Below are positions 50,314 to 60,270 of a stretch of DNA of 64,000 nucleotides, piece after piece. The notes under the pieces were generated by a model. It made no database searches and had not been told where the DNA came from. It was given only the letters and a program-made list of their open reading frames with translations. The first letter of the stretch is position 1; every line of letters starts with the position of its first letter. Source of the DNA: Chitinophaga eiseniae (lineage in GTDB: Bacteria > Bacteroidota > Bacteroidia > Chitinophagales > Chitinophagaceae); contig NZ_JABAHZ010000004.1 in NCBI RefSeq assembly GCF_012641265.1, forward strand, positions 682,001-746,000, in the 5' to 3' direction. The translations under genes were made by a program, and so were the position numbers.

Positions 50314-52518
50314 ATGAGAGCACTATTTTTGTATATCACCTTTATGAGCCTGTGTAGCATAGCTGCCGCACAGGCTTCTTTGAACCCGTCACCCCGCGTG
50401 GTACGCTACGACCTGTATGTAGGCGATACCATGGTAAATTATTCCGGTAAACACAGCCACGCACTGGCCATTAACGGATCTATACCCGGACCTACCCTGG
50501 AGTTTACCGAAGGCGATACCGCCGAAATTTATGTACACAACACCCTCAAAGGAGAAACCTCTATCCACTGGCATGGCGTAATCCTGCCCAACCAGGAAGA
50601 TGGCGTACCTTACCTGACTACCCAGCCCATCAAAGGCGGACAAACACATAAATTCCGTTTCCCGATCGTGCAACATGGTACCTACTGGTATCACAGCCAT
50701 ACCATGTTCCAGGAGCAAAGTGGTATGTATGGCGCGCTGATCTTCCGTAAAAGAAATGAAAGTCCCGGTAAAGAATATACGTTGTTACTCAGCGACTGGA
50801 CTGATATGCATCCACATACAGTAAACCGCTACCTGCACAACGCCAACGACTGGTTTGCCATTAAGAAAGGATCTGTACAAAGCTATTCCGAGGCGATACA
50901 ACACAAACATTTCGGTACCAAAGTCACCAACGAATGGAAACGCATGAACGCCATGGATGTGAGTGATGTGTACTATAACCGTTTCCTGACCAATGGTAAA
51001 GTGAGCAATGAAGCTCCGCAGTTTAAAGCGGGCGACAAAGTAAGGTTGCGGGTTATTAACGGTAGTTCTTCTACCTATTTCTGGCTGCACTATGCCGGGG
51101 GCAAAATAAAAGTCGTAGCCAATGATGGCGCGGAAGTAGTACCGGTAGAAGTAGACCGGCTCATCGTGGGGGTATCAGAAACCTATGATGTAGAAGTGAC
51201 CATCCCGGATAATATGCAGTATGAGTTTATGGCCACTGCGGAAGACCGCACCGGCGCTACCTCCCTATGGTTGGGCCAGGGTATGAAAATGGCCGCCAAG
51301 CCACTGCCCCGCCTCAAATACTTCGAGGGTATGAAGATGATGAACGACATGATGAAGATGAATGGCAACCTCGATACCAGCGGTGGCATGCAGATGGCCA
51401 ACCAGGAAATGGATATGAATACCGTGATGTATCCTGAAATAACCGGGGAAGAAAAACCAGCGCCCATGCAACATGATATGCGTGGCATGCAAATGGACAG
51501 CGGTACCGGGGACATCGTAACCCTCAACTATGGCATGCTGCGGGCGCCGGAGAAAACCACGCTGCCGCCGGGGCCGGTAAAGCTGCTGGAATTTGAACTA
51601 ACGGGCAATATGAACCGTTACGTATGGACTATCAATAACAAAACCGTATCTGAAACCGATAAGATCCTCATTAAAAAAGGAGAGATTGTACGTATTGTGT
51701 TGTACAATAACACCATGATGCGGCACCCGATGCACCTGCACGGGCACTTCTTCCGGGTACTGAACGGTCAGGGCGAATACTCCCCGCTGAAAACCGTGCT
51801 GGACATTATGCCGATGGAAAAAGATACGATTGAGTTTGCCGCAACGGAAAGTGGCGACTGGTTTTTTCACTGTCATATCCTGTATCATATGATGAGCGGA
51901 ATGGGAAGGGTGTTCAGCTATGAAGATTCGCCTCCCAATCCACAGGTGCCAGATCCTGCTATGGCATACCGCATGTTGAAAAAAGATGATCGCATGCTGC
52001 ATCCGATGGCGAGGGTAGGATTGGAAAGCACCGGTAGTGATGGAGAGATCATGGTGGCCAATACGCGTTACCGCTTATCTACCGAGTGGAGGCTGGGATT
52101 GAATGATCGTCATGGTTATGAGAGTGAAAGCCATTTTGGACGTTACCTGGGAAAAATGCAGTGGCTGTTTCCTTACATCGGTTGGGATGTGCGTTACCGC
52201 AAGATGCATGAAGAAGAAAAGAATTTATTCGGGCAAAGTAATACGAAAGATTTCAGGCAGGTATTTCATGCGGGCCTGCAATATACACTGCCCATGCTGA
52301 TTGTAGCCGATGCGTCGGTAGATACCGATGGCCGGGTGCGGTTGCAGCTGATGCGCGAAGATGTACCAGTCACCAAACGTTTGCGGTTTAGTTTTATGGT
52401 CAACACAGACAAGGAATATATGGCCGGCTTCCGTTATATCGTTACCAGGAACTTTGCTTTTTCAACACATTATGATAGTGATATGGGACTGGGAGCGGGA
52501 ATTACCTTAAGCTATTAA
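50314..52518 (+). CDS. Multicopper oxidase with C-terminal beta-barrel-like extension
   Basis: A 734-residue exported oxidase (signal peptide to about residue 20, IAAAQAS). All copper-ligand motifs are present: HWHG (IHWHGVILP), HSH (YWYHSHTMF), HPMHLHGH and HCHILYHMM. Methionine-rich stretches (MKMMNDMMKM, MQMANQEMDM, DMRGMQM) resemble PcoA/CopA copper-handling loops. Residues from about 575 form an extra domain with alternating aromatic/polar strands (LRFSFMVNTDKEYMAGFRY) ending in LSY, which resembles part of a PcoB/CopB-type outer-membrane barrel. The role is likely Cu(I) oxidation in the periplasm. It is 9 bp upstream of the second ATPase gene. Confidence 0.9.
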   Translation: MRALFLYITFMSLCSIAAAQASLNPSPRVVRYDLYVGDTMVNYSGKHSHALAINGSIPGPTLEFTEGDTAEIYVHNTLKGETSIHWHGVILPNQEDGVPYLTTQPIKGGQTHKFRFPIVQHGTYWYHSHTMFQEQSGMYGALIFRKRNESPGKEYTLLLSDWTDMHPHTVNRYLHNANDWFAIKKGSVQSYSEAIQHKHFGTKVTNEWKRMNAMDVSDVYYNRFLTNGKVSNEAPQFKAGDKVRLRVINGSSSTYFWLHYAGGKIKVVANDGAEVVPVEVDRLIVGVSETYDVEVTIPDNMQYEFMATAEDRTGATSLWLGQGMKMAAKPLPRLKYFEGMKMMNDMMKMNGNLDTSGGMQMANQEMDMNTVMYPEITGEEKPAPMQHDMRGMQMDSGTGDIVTLNYGMLRAPEKTTLPPGPVKLLEFELTGNMNRYVWTINNKTVSETDKILIKKGEIVRIVLYNNTMMRHPMHLHGHFFRVLNGQGEYSPLKTVLDIMPMEKDTIEFAATESGDWFFHCHILYHMMSGMGRVFSYEDSPPNPQVPDPAMAYRMLKKDDRMLHPMARVGLESTGSDGEIMVANTRYRLSTEWRLGLNDRHGYESESHFGRYLGKMQWLFPYIGWDVRYRKMHEEEKNLFGQSNTKDFRQVFHAGLQYTLPMLIVADASVDTDGRVRLQLMREDVPVTKRLRFSFMVNTDKEYMAGFRYIVTRNFAFSTHYDSDMGLGAGITLSY

Positions 52519-52527
52519 TTTTTTATT

Positions 52528-54627
52528 ATGGAACATCAGCATCAGCACGATCACACGCACATGGACGGAGGAAAACCAACCCATGATCATAGTGCTATGG
52601 AACACAGTGAACATCAGCACCAGGGCCAACAGGGTCAACAGAAGCAACACGGTCAACATGACCACCACGGCGGCCATCATGATCATCATGCAATGATGAT
52701 TGCAGATTTCAGAAAACGATTTTTCGTTGTATTGGTACTCACTTTCCCTGTCATGTTGCTTTCGCAAATGATCCAGCATTGGTTGGGTATTAATATTCAT
52801 TTTCCGGGAGATAATTACCTGCTGCTCCTGCTTTCTTCTGTAGTCTTTTTCTACGGTGGCTGGCCATTTTTAAAAGGCTGGTGGGAAGAAATGAAGGGCT
52901 GGGAACCGGGTATGATGACACTGATAGGATTCGCTATCACGGTAGCTTATATCTATAGCGTAGCTACTGTAGCGGGGTTGATGGGAATGGATTTTTTCTG
53001 GGAACTGACTACGCTGATTCTCATCATGCTGCTGGGACACTGGATTGAGATGAAGTCTGTGGCCGGCGCTTCGCGGGAGCTCGAGTTGCTGGTACAGCTC
53101 ATGCCCGACGATGCTCACCTGGTACATGGGGAACATATCATGGAGGTGAAAACCGCCACGTTGAAAGAGGGCGATGTGATCCTGGTAAAGCCGGGTGAAA
53201 AAGTAGCGGCAGACGGTAAGGTGATAGAAGGAACTACCTGGTTGAACGAGAGTATGCTGACCGGCGAATCTAAACCGGTGGAAAAGCAAAAGAATGATAA
53301 CGTGATTGCGGGATCTATTAACGGCAACGGCGCTATTAAAGTAGCCGTTGCGCACGGTGCTGCTAACTCTTACCTGTCGCAGGTGGTAAAGCTGGTACAG
53401 GATGCGCAGCAGTCGAAGTCAAAAACACAGCTATTGGCCGACAAAGCAGCGCGTTGGCTAACCGGCATTGCCATCTTATCGGGTATTGCCACTTTTTTGT
53501 ATTGGTGGGGAAGTGGCCGTGAACTGGCTTTTGCAATAGAACGTATGGTAACGGTGATCGTGATCTGTTGTCCGCATGCGCTGGGACTGGCGGTACCACT
53601 GGTTATTGCCCGTTCTACGGCTTTATCGGCGCGGCATGGATTGCTGATTAAGAACCGTACCGACTTCGAAAACTCCCGTAACATTACTACAATCGTATTT
53701 GACAAAACAGGCACGCTCACAGTCGGCCGTTTTGAAGTAGTACGGTTTGAGTCGCTACAGCAGGGTGTATCCAGGGACACGGTATTGCAATTAGCTGCCG
53801 CTATAGAAGGAAGTTCGGAACATCCTATTGCCACGGGTATTATCAGTAAAGCGAAGGCCTTGCGGTTATCCTTACCTGCCGCAGCCAACATCCAGGCCAT
53901 TACCGGGAAGGGGATCACTGGCAGCGTGGATAGCAAACAGGTACAAGTGGTAAGCCCCGGATATGCTACCACGGCGTTTAGCAACGCGCCGGCGGTAGAC
54001 ATACAGGCTGGGGAAACGCTGGTGTACGTAGTGGTAGATAATGCTATTGCAGGATTTATAGCCCTGGCGGACCAGGTAAGACCAGAATCGGCGGGGGCCA
54101 TTGCCACGTTGCAGGCGAATCATATCAAAACTACTTTATTGACGGGCGATAATAAAGTAGTGGCAGAAAGTGTGAGCAAGCAGCTGGGTATGGACAGCTT
54201 CATTGCCGAAGTGTTGCCGCATCAGAAACTGGACAAGATCAAAGAATTGCAGCAGCAGGGCGAATTTGTGGCTATGACAGGAGATGGTATCAATGATGCG
54301 CCGGCGCTGGCCCAGGCAAATGTGGGCATTGCCATAGGCAGCGGCAGCGACATTGCGGCCGAAACCGCCGGTATCGTGCTGGTCAACAGCAATCCCCAGG
54401 ATGTGGTGAACCTGGTATTATTTGGAAAAGCCACCTGGCGTAAAATGATGCAGAACCTGGCCTGGGCAACGGGCTATAATGTCATCGCCCTTCCCCTGGC
54501 AGCCGGGGTGCTGTACAAGGAAGGTATCTTGCTGAGCCCCGCTGCCGGCGCGGTATTGATGACTGTCAGCACTGTGGTGGTCGCGATTAATGCCAGTCTC
54601 CTGAAAGTAAAGAACGGGGGGAAATAA
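52528..54627 (+). CDS. copB: P1B-type copper ATPase (CopB type, CPH motif)
   Basis: A 699-residue inner-membrane pump. Residues 1-60 are extremely rich in His and Gln (EHQHQHDHTHMDGG, HDHHGGHHDHH), a metal-binding tail in place of an HMA domain. The membrane metal site is CPH (C348-P349-H350), and the phosphorylated Asp is D392 in DKTGTLTVG. CPH-type pumps transport Cu(II) or Cu(I)/Ag(I). Together with the CPC-type pump it gives the island two different export routes. It ends the operon. Confidence 0.93.
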   Translation: MEHQHQHDHTHMDGGKPTHDHSAMEHSEHQHQGQQGQQKQHGQHDHHGGHHDHHAMMIADFRKRFFVVLVLTFPVMLLSQMIQHWLGINIHFPGDNYLLLLLSSVVFFYGGWPFLKGWWEEMKGWEPGMMTLIGFAITVAYIYSVATVAGLMGMDFFWELTTLILIMLLGHWIEMKSVAGASRELELLVQLMPDDAHLVHGEHIMEVKTATLKEGDVILVKPGEKVAADGKVIEGTTWLNESMLTGESKPVEKQKNDNVIAGSINGNGAIKVAVAHGAANSYLSQVVKLVQDAQQSKSKTQLLADKAARWLTGIAILSGIATFLYWWGSGRELAFAIERMVTVIVICCPHALGLAVPLVIARSTALSARHGLLIKNRTDFENSRNITTIVFDKTGTLTVGRFEVVRFESLQQGVSRDTVLQLAAAIEGSSEHPIATGIISKAKALRLSLPAAANIQAITGKGITGSVDSKQVQVVSPGYATTAFSNAPAVDIQAGETLVYVVVDNAIAGFIALADQVRPESAGAIATLQANHIKTTLLTGDNKVVAESVSKQLGMDSFIAEVLPHQKLDKIKELQQQGEFVAMTGDGINDAPALAQANVGIAIGSGSDIAAETAGIVLVNSNPQDVVNLVLFGKATWRKMMQNLAWATGYNVIALPLAAGVLYKEGILLSPAAGAVLMTVSTVVVAINASLLKVKNGGK

Positions 54628-54733
54628 ACAGGGTCCTGGAAGTCACATTGTGATATTATGTATATTCGTGCATTGATCGCTATTTTGCCGGTAAAAGGCA
54701 GGGTAAAAACAAAAAGAGGATTTAAATACTATT

Positions 54734-56041
54734 ATGGTGACGAATATCCAAAGCCTGGAGAATATACATTTGGCAGTTATCGGCCTGGGGTATGTTGGAT
54801 TACCGCTGGCTATTGAGTTTGGCAGAAAATACGATGTGCTGGGATTTGACATTAACCGGGAAAGAGTAACCGAATTGGCGGCGGGAGCAGACCGCACCCG
54901 GGAAGCCAATATGGAAGACCTGAAGACGGTGATGGAATTGAAAACCCAGGGGTCGGTCGGACTTTCTTTTTCCTCCGATACCGCAGATCTTAGCAAATAC
55001 AATGTTTTTATTGTAACCGTGCCTACGCCCATAGATGCTTTTAAAGCGCCGGACTTAGGCCCGCTCCTGAAAGCCTCTGAAATGCTGGGGAAGATATTGA
55101 AGAAAGGAGACCTGGTCATTTATGAATCCACCGTTTATCCCGGTTGTACGGAAGAAGACTGTGTTCCGGTACTGGAGAAGACCTCCGGGTTGGTGTATAA
55201 TACAGACTTCTTTGTGGGCTATTCGCCGGAACGTATTAACCCGGGGGATAAAGTGAACACCCTGACCAAAATCAAAAAGGTGACCAGTGGTTCTACGCCA
55301 GCCATCGCCGACAAGGTAGATGCGTTATATGGTTCCATTATCACAGCAGGTACCCATAAAGCGCCCAGCCTAAAGGTAGCGGAGGCCTCTAAAGCCATTG
55401 AGAATGCCCAGCGCGACGTGAATATTTCCTTTGTAAATGAGCTGGCATTGATCTTCGACAAAATTGGTATTGATACCAATGATGTAATTGAAGCTGCCGG
55501 CACCAAATGGAATTTTCTGAAATACAAGCCAGGGTTAGTGGGTGGCCACTGTATAGGGGTAGACCCATATTACCTGGCGCATAAAGCGGAATCCTTGGGA
55601 TATCATCCACAGGTGATCTTGTCGGGCCGCCGGGTAAATGATCATATTGGTCACTTCGTAGCCAACAAGGTAGTGAAGCTGATGATTGACAAAGATCATA
55701 AGATCAAGGGCTCCAGGGCGTTGATCATGGGTATTACCTTTAAGGAAAATTGTCCGGACGTACGGAATACACGGGTGGTGGATATTTACCATGAGCTAAA
55801 ACAGTTTGGACTGGAGGTAGATATTTATGATCCCTGGGCCGATCCGGCAGAAGTGGAAGAAGAGTATGGACTGAAGATCATAGGCGCTATTGACGAAGCG
55901 GCGGTGTATGATGCCATTATTGTGGCGGTGGCGCATAAAGAGTTCCTGAGCTTCGACTACGCGAAGCACCGGCGCAACAATGGCGTTATCTTCGATACCA
56001 AAGCCTGTATAGACCGGGAGTTGGTAGATGGAAGACTATAA
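54734..56041 (+). CDS. Nucleotide-sugar dehydrogenase (UDP-HexNAc 6-dehydrogenase type)
   Basis: A 435-residue enzyme of the UDP-glucose/GDP-mannose dehydrogenase superfamily. It has the N-terminal NAD-binding motif GLGYVGLPLAIEF (about 17-29) and the catalytic Cys C273 in VGGHCIGVDPYYL. The length and the spacing to the C-terminal UDP-binding domain fit the WbpO/TviB-like HexNAc dehydrogenases that make UDP-uronic acid amino-sugars for surface polysaccharides. No other surface-polysaccharide gene is near; a terminator separates it from the convergent protease gene. Confidence 0.88.
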   Translation: MVTNIQSLENIHLAVIGLGYVGLPLAIEFGRKYDVLGFDINRERVTELAAGADRTREANMEDLKTVMELKTQGSVGLSFSSDTADLSKYNVFIVTVPTPIDAFKAPDLGPLLKASEMLGKILKKGDLVIYESTVYPGCTEEDCVPVLEKTSGLVYNTDFFVGYSPERINPGDKVNTLTKIKKVTSGSTPAIADKVDALYGSIITAGTHKAPSLKVAEASKAIENAQRDVNISFVNELALIFDKIGIDTNDVIEAAGTKWNFLKYKPGLVGGHCIGVDPYYLAHKAESLGYHPQVILSGRRVNDHIGHFVANKVVKLMIDKDHKIKGSRALIMGITFKENCPDVRNTRVVDIYHELKQFGLEVDIYDPWADPAEVEEEYGLKIIGAIDEAAVYDAIIVAVAHKEFLSFDYAKHRRNNGVIFDTKACIDRELVDGRL

Positions 56042-56061
56042 AATAATTGCGATAACAAATG

Positions 56062-56102
56062 AAAAATGACGGCGTTTCCACAACGGAAACGCCGTCATTT
56101 TT
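56062..56102. terminator. Bidirectional hairpin terminator
   Basis: A perfect 18-bp stem (AAAAATGACGGCG... at 56062-56079 against ...CGCCGTCATTTTT at 56085-56102) closes a five-base loop. A runs on one side and T runs on the other suit termination in both directions between convergent genes. Confidence 0.9.
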
Positions 56103-56113
56103 TTGAAATCTTT

Positions 56114-57115
56114 TTACTGGTTGATTTCCCCTGGAATTACTTCCACCACTTGTTTGGCGCCATTCCTCAAAATAGTGACCGGTATTCTTCTGCCAATTTG
56201 TTTTTCAGAGAGCAGGAGATGGAGATCATCCACAGCGGCTACAGGTTGCTGGTCGAAGGCAACGATGATATCGCCGATATGCAGTTCGCTGTTATAGAAA
56301 TTTCCGTCCGGTACAATTTCAAAAATGTATACGCCTGTTTGCGTGGTCAGTTTGTTGGCGGCAATCATACGGCTGCTAAGGTTTACCGGTTGAGCGGCTA
56401 TTCCCAGCTGGGCTCTTCTGATTTTGCCATGCAGGATCAGTTGACCGGCTATCTGCGCGGCCAGGTTGGAGGAGATAGCAAAACAAAGGCCTTGCGCCGC
56501 GGCAATCACGGCCGTGTTAACGCCAATCACATGACCCGCCGAATTAACCAGTGGTCCGCCGCTGTTGCCAGGGTTGAGGGCGGCATCCGTTTGAATAACG
56601 TTGTCGATCAACCGGCCATTGGCTGCGCGTAGCGTACGTCCGAGGGCGCTGACTACGCCTGCGGTAACGGTATGTTGCAGTCCCATAGGATTACCGATGG
56701 CAATAGCAATCTGCCCTACCTGCAGCGCAGCCGAATCCGCCAGCTGCATGGCTTTTAGCCCGGTTTCATCAATTTTCAGCACCGCAATGTCGGTAGAGGG
56801 GTCGGTACCCTTGATCTCTGCTGCTACTTTACGGCCGTCTGCAAAAGATACCCGGATGCTGTCGGCATTTTCTATGACGTGGTGATTGGTAATAACAAAG
56901 CCATCGGAAGAAATAACAAAGCCGGAACCCGCACCGGTTTGTGGCCGCTTATCCCGCGTTCGCGAATCATTTGTCTTTATCTTTTTCTGTACTTCTATAT
57001 GTACCACAGATTCAGCCACCGTACCTACCACGCCGGTAACGGTCCGAGAATAGGCATCTAATAAACTCCTGTCTTTCGACGCCTGATGCGTAAGAAATGA
57101 AATTGAGTTATCCAT
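56114..57115 (-). CDS. HtrA/Deg-family serine protease with one PDZ domain, no signal peptide
   Basis: A 333-residue trypsin-like protease. The catalytic triad is H79 (ITNHHVI), D109 (STDIAVLK) and S185 (LNPGNSGGPLV). A single PDZ domain follows at about residues 235-333 (LGIAAQPVNLSSR, NSELHIGDIIVAFDQQPV). The N-terminus is polar with no signal sequence or membrane helix, unlike DegP/DegS, so the protein may be cytoplasmic or exported in another way. It is monocistronic, bounded downstream by a strong terminator. Confidence 0.87.
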   Translation of the reverse strand: MDNSISFLTHQASKDRSLLDAYSRTVTGVVGTVAESVVHIEVQKKIKTNDSRTRDKRPQTGAGSGFVISSDGFVITNHHVIENADSIRVSFADGRKVAAEIKGTDPSTDIAVLKIDETGLKAMQLADSAALQVGQIAIAIGNPMGLQHTVTAGVVSALGRTLRAANGRLIDNVIQTDAALNPGNSGGPLVNSAGHVIGVNTAVIAAAQGLCFAISSNLAAQIAGQLILHGKIRRAQLGIAAQPVNLSSRMIAANKLTTQTGVYIFEIVPDGNFYNSELHIGDIIVAFDQQPVAAVDDLHLLLSEKQIGRRIPVTILRNGAKQVVEVIPGEINQ

Positions 57116-57270
57116 AATCTTTAGCGGGTCAAATATATTTCCAGTTTACTGTAGATGCCGTTTTGGCACCTTATCGACGTTTTTTTATGACAAGTTAGCT
57201 GAGCGGGAAGCCATGGCTTTCAGCTGAATACCTATTTTGACGTAAAACAGCCACCACCGGTATAAAACAA

Positions 57271-57302
57271 CAGCAGCGAATGACCAAAGTCATTCGCTGC
57301 TG
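57271..57302 (-). terminator. Hairpin terminator
   Basis: A perfect 14-bp stem CAGCAGCGAATGAC / GTCATTCGCTGCTG with a four-base loop. On the minus strand it lies just beyond the stop of the small membrane protein gene, followed by a T-rich stretch. It would end the TonB-receptor operon transcript. Confidence 0.75.
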
Positions 57303-57319
57303 CCATTTTAAGTGAACAG

Positions 57320-57571
57320 CTAGGGCTGTTTTATTTCCGTTCTTGGCAGGTCCCTGTCGTGGCACCAGGGACCATTGGCATGCCGGAAAGCAAATCGCAT
57401 CAACAGCACATTAGTGCCGATAAACAATACAATCACCAGTATAGCCGCCACTTTGGTGATGGTACGGAGGGCCGGTTTTTTCGAAAAGCCGCCAAAAACA
57501 TAACCGATAATAAACACCATACAAGCAGCAAATAATATGCGCAGGATGATGATAAACACGAATCCCATCAT
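57320..57571 (-). CDS. Small membrane protein of unknown function
   Basis: An 83-residue protein with two predicted transmembrane segments (about residues 3-27 and 39-59) and a polar C-terminus with conserved-looking WCHDRD. No known family was recognised. It is 16 bp after the TPR-like gene on the same strand and is the last gene of the receptor operon, before the hairpin terminator. Confidence 0.65.
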   Translation of the reverse strand: MMGFVFIIILRILFAACMVFIIGYVFGGFSKKPALRTITKVAAILVIVLFIGTNVLLMRFAFRHANGPWCHDRDLPRTEIKQP

Positions 57572-57587
57572 AACACAGATTTAAAGA

Positions 57588-58226
57588 TTATTTGAATTTG
57601 CTCAGCAGAGCCTGGTCTTCTGCCTTACCCCAGCGCGGATAGTTGCCATTGGCGGGGGTATTCAGTTTAGACAGGCTTTCGCCGGCGAGTTTTTTTGCGA
57701 GGTCTTTGTCGCCGCCCCACATCTTGGGAGTATAATATTTCACCCAGGCGGATACATACAAGGCTCGTGGATTTTGTGCATCCAGGGCGTTGGCCTGTTT
57801 CAGGAACTGGTCCGACAGCATGCCGTATTTACGTCCGTATGTCATCGGATTGATAAATACCTTGGTGCGGTAGATCATGCTCAGCACGGTGTATACTTCT
57901 GCCACTTCCTTTTGCTGGGAGCCAGTATCGAGCAATGACAATGCTTTCTTAGCCTGTTCTTCTCCTCGGTTGGCATAGCTTTCAATTTTATCACCATCGT
58001 CTTGTAAGAGGAAACCGATTTTTGCATTGCAGAGGGCGGCATAGTAAGGCGCCAGCCAGGTAGGCTGTTCGCTGATCCCGGTAAATGTTTTTTCCAGTTG
58101 TTCGTAATCTTTTACCGTTTGCGCCTGGTCCAGTTTAGCGATAGCCGCCGACAAGCCGCCAGACTGTGCATGCGAGGCGTACTGCAATAAAACCGCTGAA
58201 AATAGGGTGAAGAGTAGCTTTTTCAT
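57588..58226 (-). CDS. Secreted TPR-like helical protein
   Basis: A 212-residue protein from the start MKKLLFTLFSAVLLQYASHA; an upstream in-frame start at 58256 would overlap the receptor gene and spoil the signal peptide. The mature part is helix-rich with tetratricopeptide-like alternation (EQAKKALSLLD, QFLKQANALDAQNPRALYVSAW). Periplasmic TPR-like proteins of this size commonly follow TonB-dependent receptor genes in Bacteroidota. A role as partner of the receptor is inferred. The gap to the receptor gene is 19 bp. Confidence 0.78.
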   Translation of the reverse strand: MKKLLFTLFSAVLLQYASHAQSGGLSAAIAKLDQAQTVKDYEQLEKTFTGISEQPTWLAPYYAALCNAKIGFLLQDDGDKIESYANRGEEQAKKALSLLDTGSQQKEVAEVYTVLSMIYRTKVFINPMTYGRKYGMLSDQFLKQANALDAQNPRALYVSAWVKYYTPKMWGGDKDLAKKLAGESLSKLNTPANGNYPRWGKAEDQALLSKFK

Positions 58227-58245
58227 TTTTCTTTTTTTGTGAGAT

Positions 58246-60270
58246 TTATAAATCATTGTTGAGAAAATCTTCTGTACGGTCTATGCCTAAGCTCATAAAC
58301 ACCCCGATGAATAAACTACGTGTAGCCGGCGGCGTTATAGCTTCTTTGATTAGCCCGTTATAGCTGTAATTATATCCAAATACCTGCCGGGTACCGGTAA
58401 TATTGTTGATGCCCATAGCGAACCCGGAAAAATCTTTCCAGCGGCTATGCTTAAAGAACGAGCAGAGGTAGGCCACGTGCAGGTTAAGCGTGTTGTAAGC
58501 ATTGGTGGTACCCTGGTCGGTGATACTGTTGCTGGTAATATGATAGTAGGGCCGGCCGGTAGCAAAGGCCCAGGATACGTTCACGCTGGTGTTGATATCG
58601 GGCAGGAACTTTTTTACCGCGATGGTAGCCGTATGCGGCGCGGCAAAAGAAGGACGGATGGAGTAGGGAAAGTCCAGGAAATCGCGTTTGGTATCCAGGT
58701 ACGTATAGGTGACCCAGTAGTCGAGGTTTTTGAACGTTTTTTTATCTCTCCAGAATAGTTCCACTCCCTGCGCGTAGCCTTTACCGTTATTGTCCAGTGC
58801 CGGCACTGTTTTAACCAGGTGTTGGTACTGTTTATAATACGCTTCCACACGGAACAGGCGGTTGCTGGCTTTCCGGGTATAGTTCAGCACATAGTGCGTA
58901 GCGCTGGAAAAATCGAGTTGTCGCGATTGGTAGAGAAAGTCATTCGCCGGCTCCTGGTAAAAGATACCATAGGCCAGGTTAAATTGCCCCCCGTTATGCA
59001 GGTGGTAGGCGAGGCTTATCCTGGGCGCCAGCACCACCTTGCCCAATGCGCTGGCATATTCCATACGCATGCCGGCTTTGGCGGCGAGATTATTGGCCAG
59101 GTAAATATCCCCTTCGGCAAACACGGCTGTGAGGTGGTCGGTGAGCCCGATGGCGCTGTCGTTGGCATTTCCCTGGTCGTGCGTATAGAATTGTTCTGCT
59201 CCTACACGCAGCGCTTGTCCCTGTGGAAAGAAATGGGTAAGCAATATCCTGGCTTGTGCAAAGTTGCTGTTAATGGTGCGCTGGCCGTTTTTATAGCTAA
59301 ACGGAATGGCAGGCAGGTGTACCGGATCTCCTTTGGCATCAGAGAGCAGGGAGCTATTCTGTTGCTTGTTGTAGCTGTAAGCCGCACCCAGTTCTATCTT
59401 CCAGTTGTTGGGGAGCAGGCTGCGAAAACTGAGATTATTATAGCTGTTCCAGCCTTTTACCCGGAAACCTGCTTTAAGGGCGCTGCTGTCGATATCAGGG
59501 GTGTTCAGGCCTACATCGCTGTAGCCCCAGTTGCTGTAAAATTTGAGCATACCGGTTTTGCCGGTGCGTATCCTGAAGTTGGCGTTGCCATCGAGGTAAA
59601 CGGGGCCGGCATAGAAATCGGGCTTTTGCGGTACAATGGAGTTATACAATGCGAGGTTGCTATAAGAAATTTTGGCGCCGTAGCTGCTGCGGTTGTCTGG
59701 CGACAGGTATTGCATGCCGGCAGAGAGGTTCATCGGAAATATGCTGAAGCTGGCCGACGTTTTTTCCGGAAGGTCTACACTTTCCAATATGAGTGCGCTG
59801 CTCATGGCCTGGCCGTATAAAGCGGAGTAGCCGCCGGAGCTGAATAAGATACCTTTAAAGAGAAAGGGATTAATACGGGCATATTGTGGTACGCCGGGAA
59901 CAGCGGGATAGTTAGGTGTTCTGAGCAGGGTGCCGTCTATAAATTGTTTGGTTTCATCGCTGGTACCGCCGCGTACAAAAAGCCCTTCCTGTTCGCCGAT
60001 CTGCTGCGCGCCGGGAAGGGAGCGCAATGCCTGGGAAATATCGCCGTTGCTGCCGGCTACGGTAACGGCATCTATTGGTGTAAGGGCGGCGCCTTTGGCT
60101 TTATCGCTGGCTTCAAAGGCACCAGCGCTAACTACCACCTCGCGTAAGCCCCTGGTACTTTTAATGGTCGTATCGGGCTTCATGGTACTGTCGGCTGCCG
60201 GCGTTTTTTGCCGTGCAGGTGCGCCAGAGGCAAACAGCAACAGGAGACCTATGATGGAGAGTGTTTTCAT
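58246..60270 (-). CDS. TonB-dependent outer-membrane receptor
   Basis: A 674-residue outer-membrane protein with a signal peptide (to about residue 19). The plug domain spans residues about 40-170 (REVVVSAGAFEASDKAKG, SQALRSLPGAQQ, GLFVRGGTSDETKQFIDG). The rest is a 22-strand barrel with many aromatic/polar alternations. There is no N-terminal carboxypeptidase-like domain, and no SusD gene is adjacent, so it is not a SusC. The transported compound is unknown (siderophore, metal or small organic). It is the first gene of a three-gene operon next to a LytTR/LytS pair. Confidence 0.87.
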   Translation of the reverse strand: MKTLSIIGLLLLFASGAPARQKTPAADSTMKPDTTIKSTRGLREVVVSAGAFEASDKAKGAALTPIDAVTVAGSNGDISQALRSLPGAQQIGEQEGLFVRGGTSDETKQFIDGTLLRTPNYPAVPGVPQYARINPFLFKGILFSSGGYSALYGQAMSSALILESVDLPEKTSASFSIFPMNLSAGMQYLSPDNRSSYGAKISYSNLALYNSIVPQKPDFYAGPVYLDGNANFRIRTGKTGMLKFYSNWGYSDVGLNTPDIDSSALKAGFRVKGWNSYNNLSFRSLLPNNWKIELGAAYSYNKQQNSSLLSDAKGDPVHLPAIPFSYKNGQRTINSNFAQARILLTHFFPQGQALRVGAEQFYTHDQGNANDSAIGLTDHLTAVFAEGDIYLANNLAAKAGMRMEYASALGKVVLAPRISLAYHLHNGGQFNLAYGIFYQEPANDFLYQSRQLDFSSATHYVLNYTRKASNRLFRVEAYYKQYQHLVKTVPALDNNGKGYAQGVELFWRDKKTFKNLDYWVTYTYLDTKRDFLDFPYSIRPSFAAPHTATIAVKKFLPDINTSVNVSWAFATGRPYYHITSNSITDQGTTNAYNTLNLHVAYLCSFFKHSRWKDFSGFAMGINNITGTRQVFGYNYSYNGLIKEAITPPATRSLFIGVFMSLGIDRTEDFLNNDL

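Noticed and set aside
58819..59820. Long open frame opposite the TonB receptor
   Set aside because: Antisense to plug and barrel sequence, no signal or domain features.
58246..60270. SusC-type glycan transporter
   Set aside because: No SusD follows, no carboxypeptidase-like N-terminal domain is seen, and the length is short for SusC.
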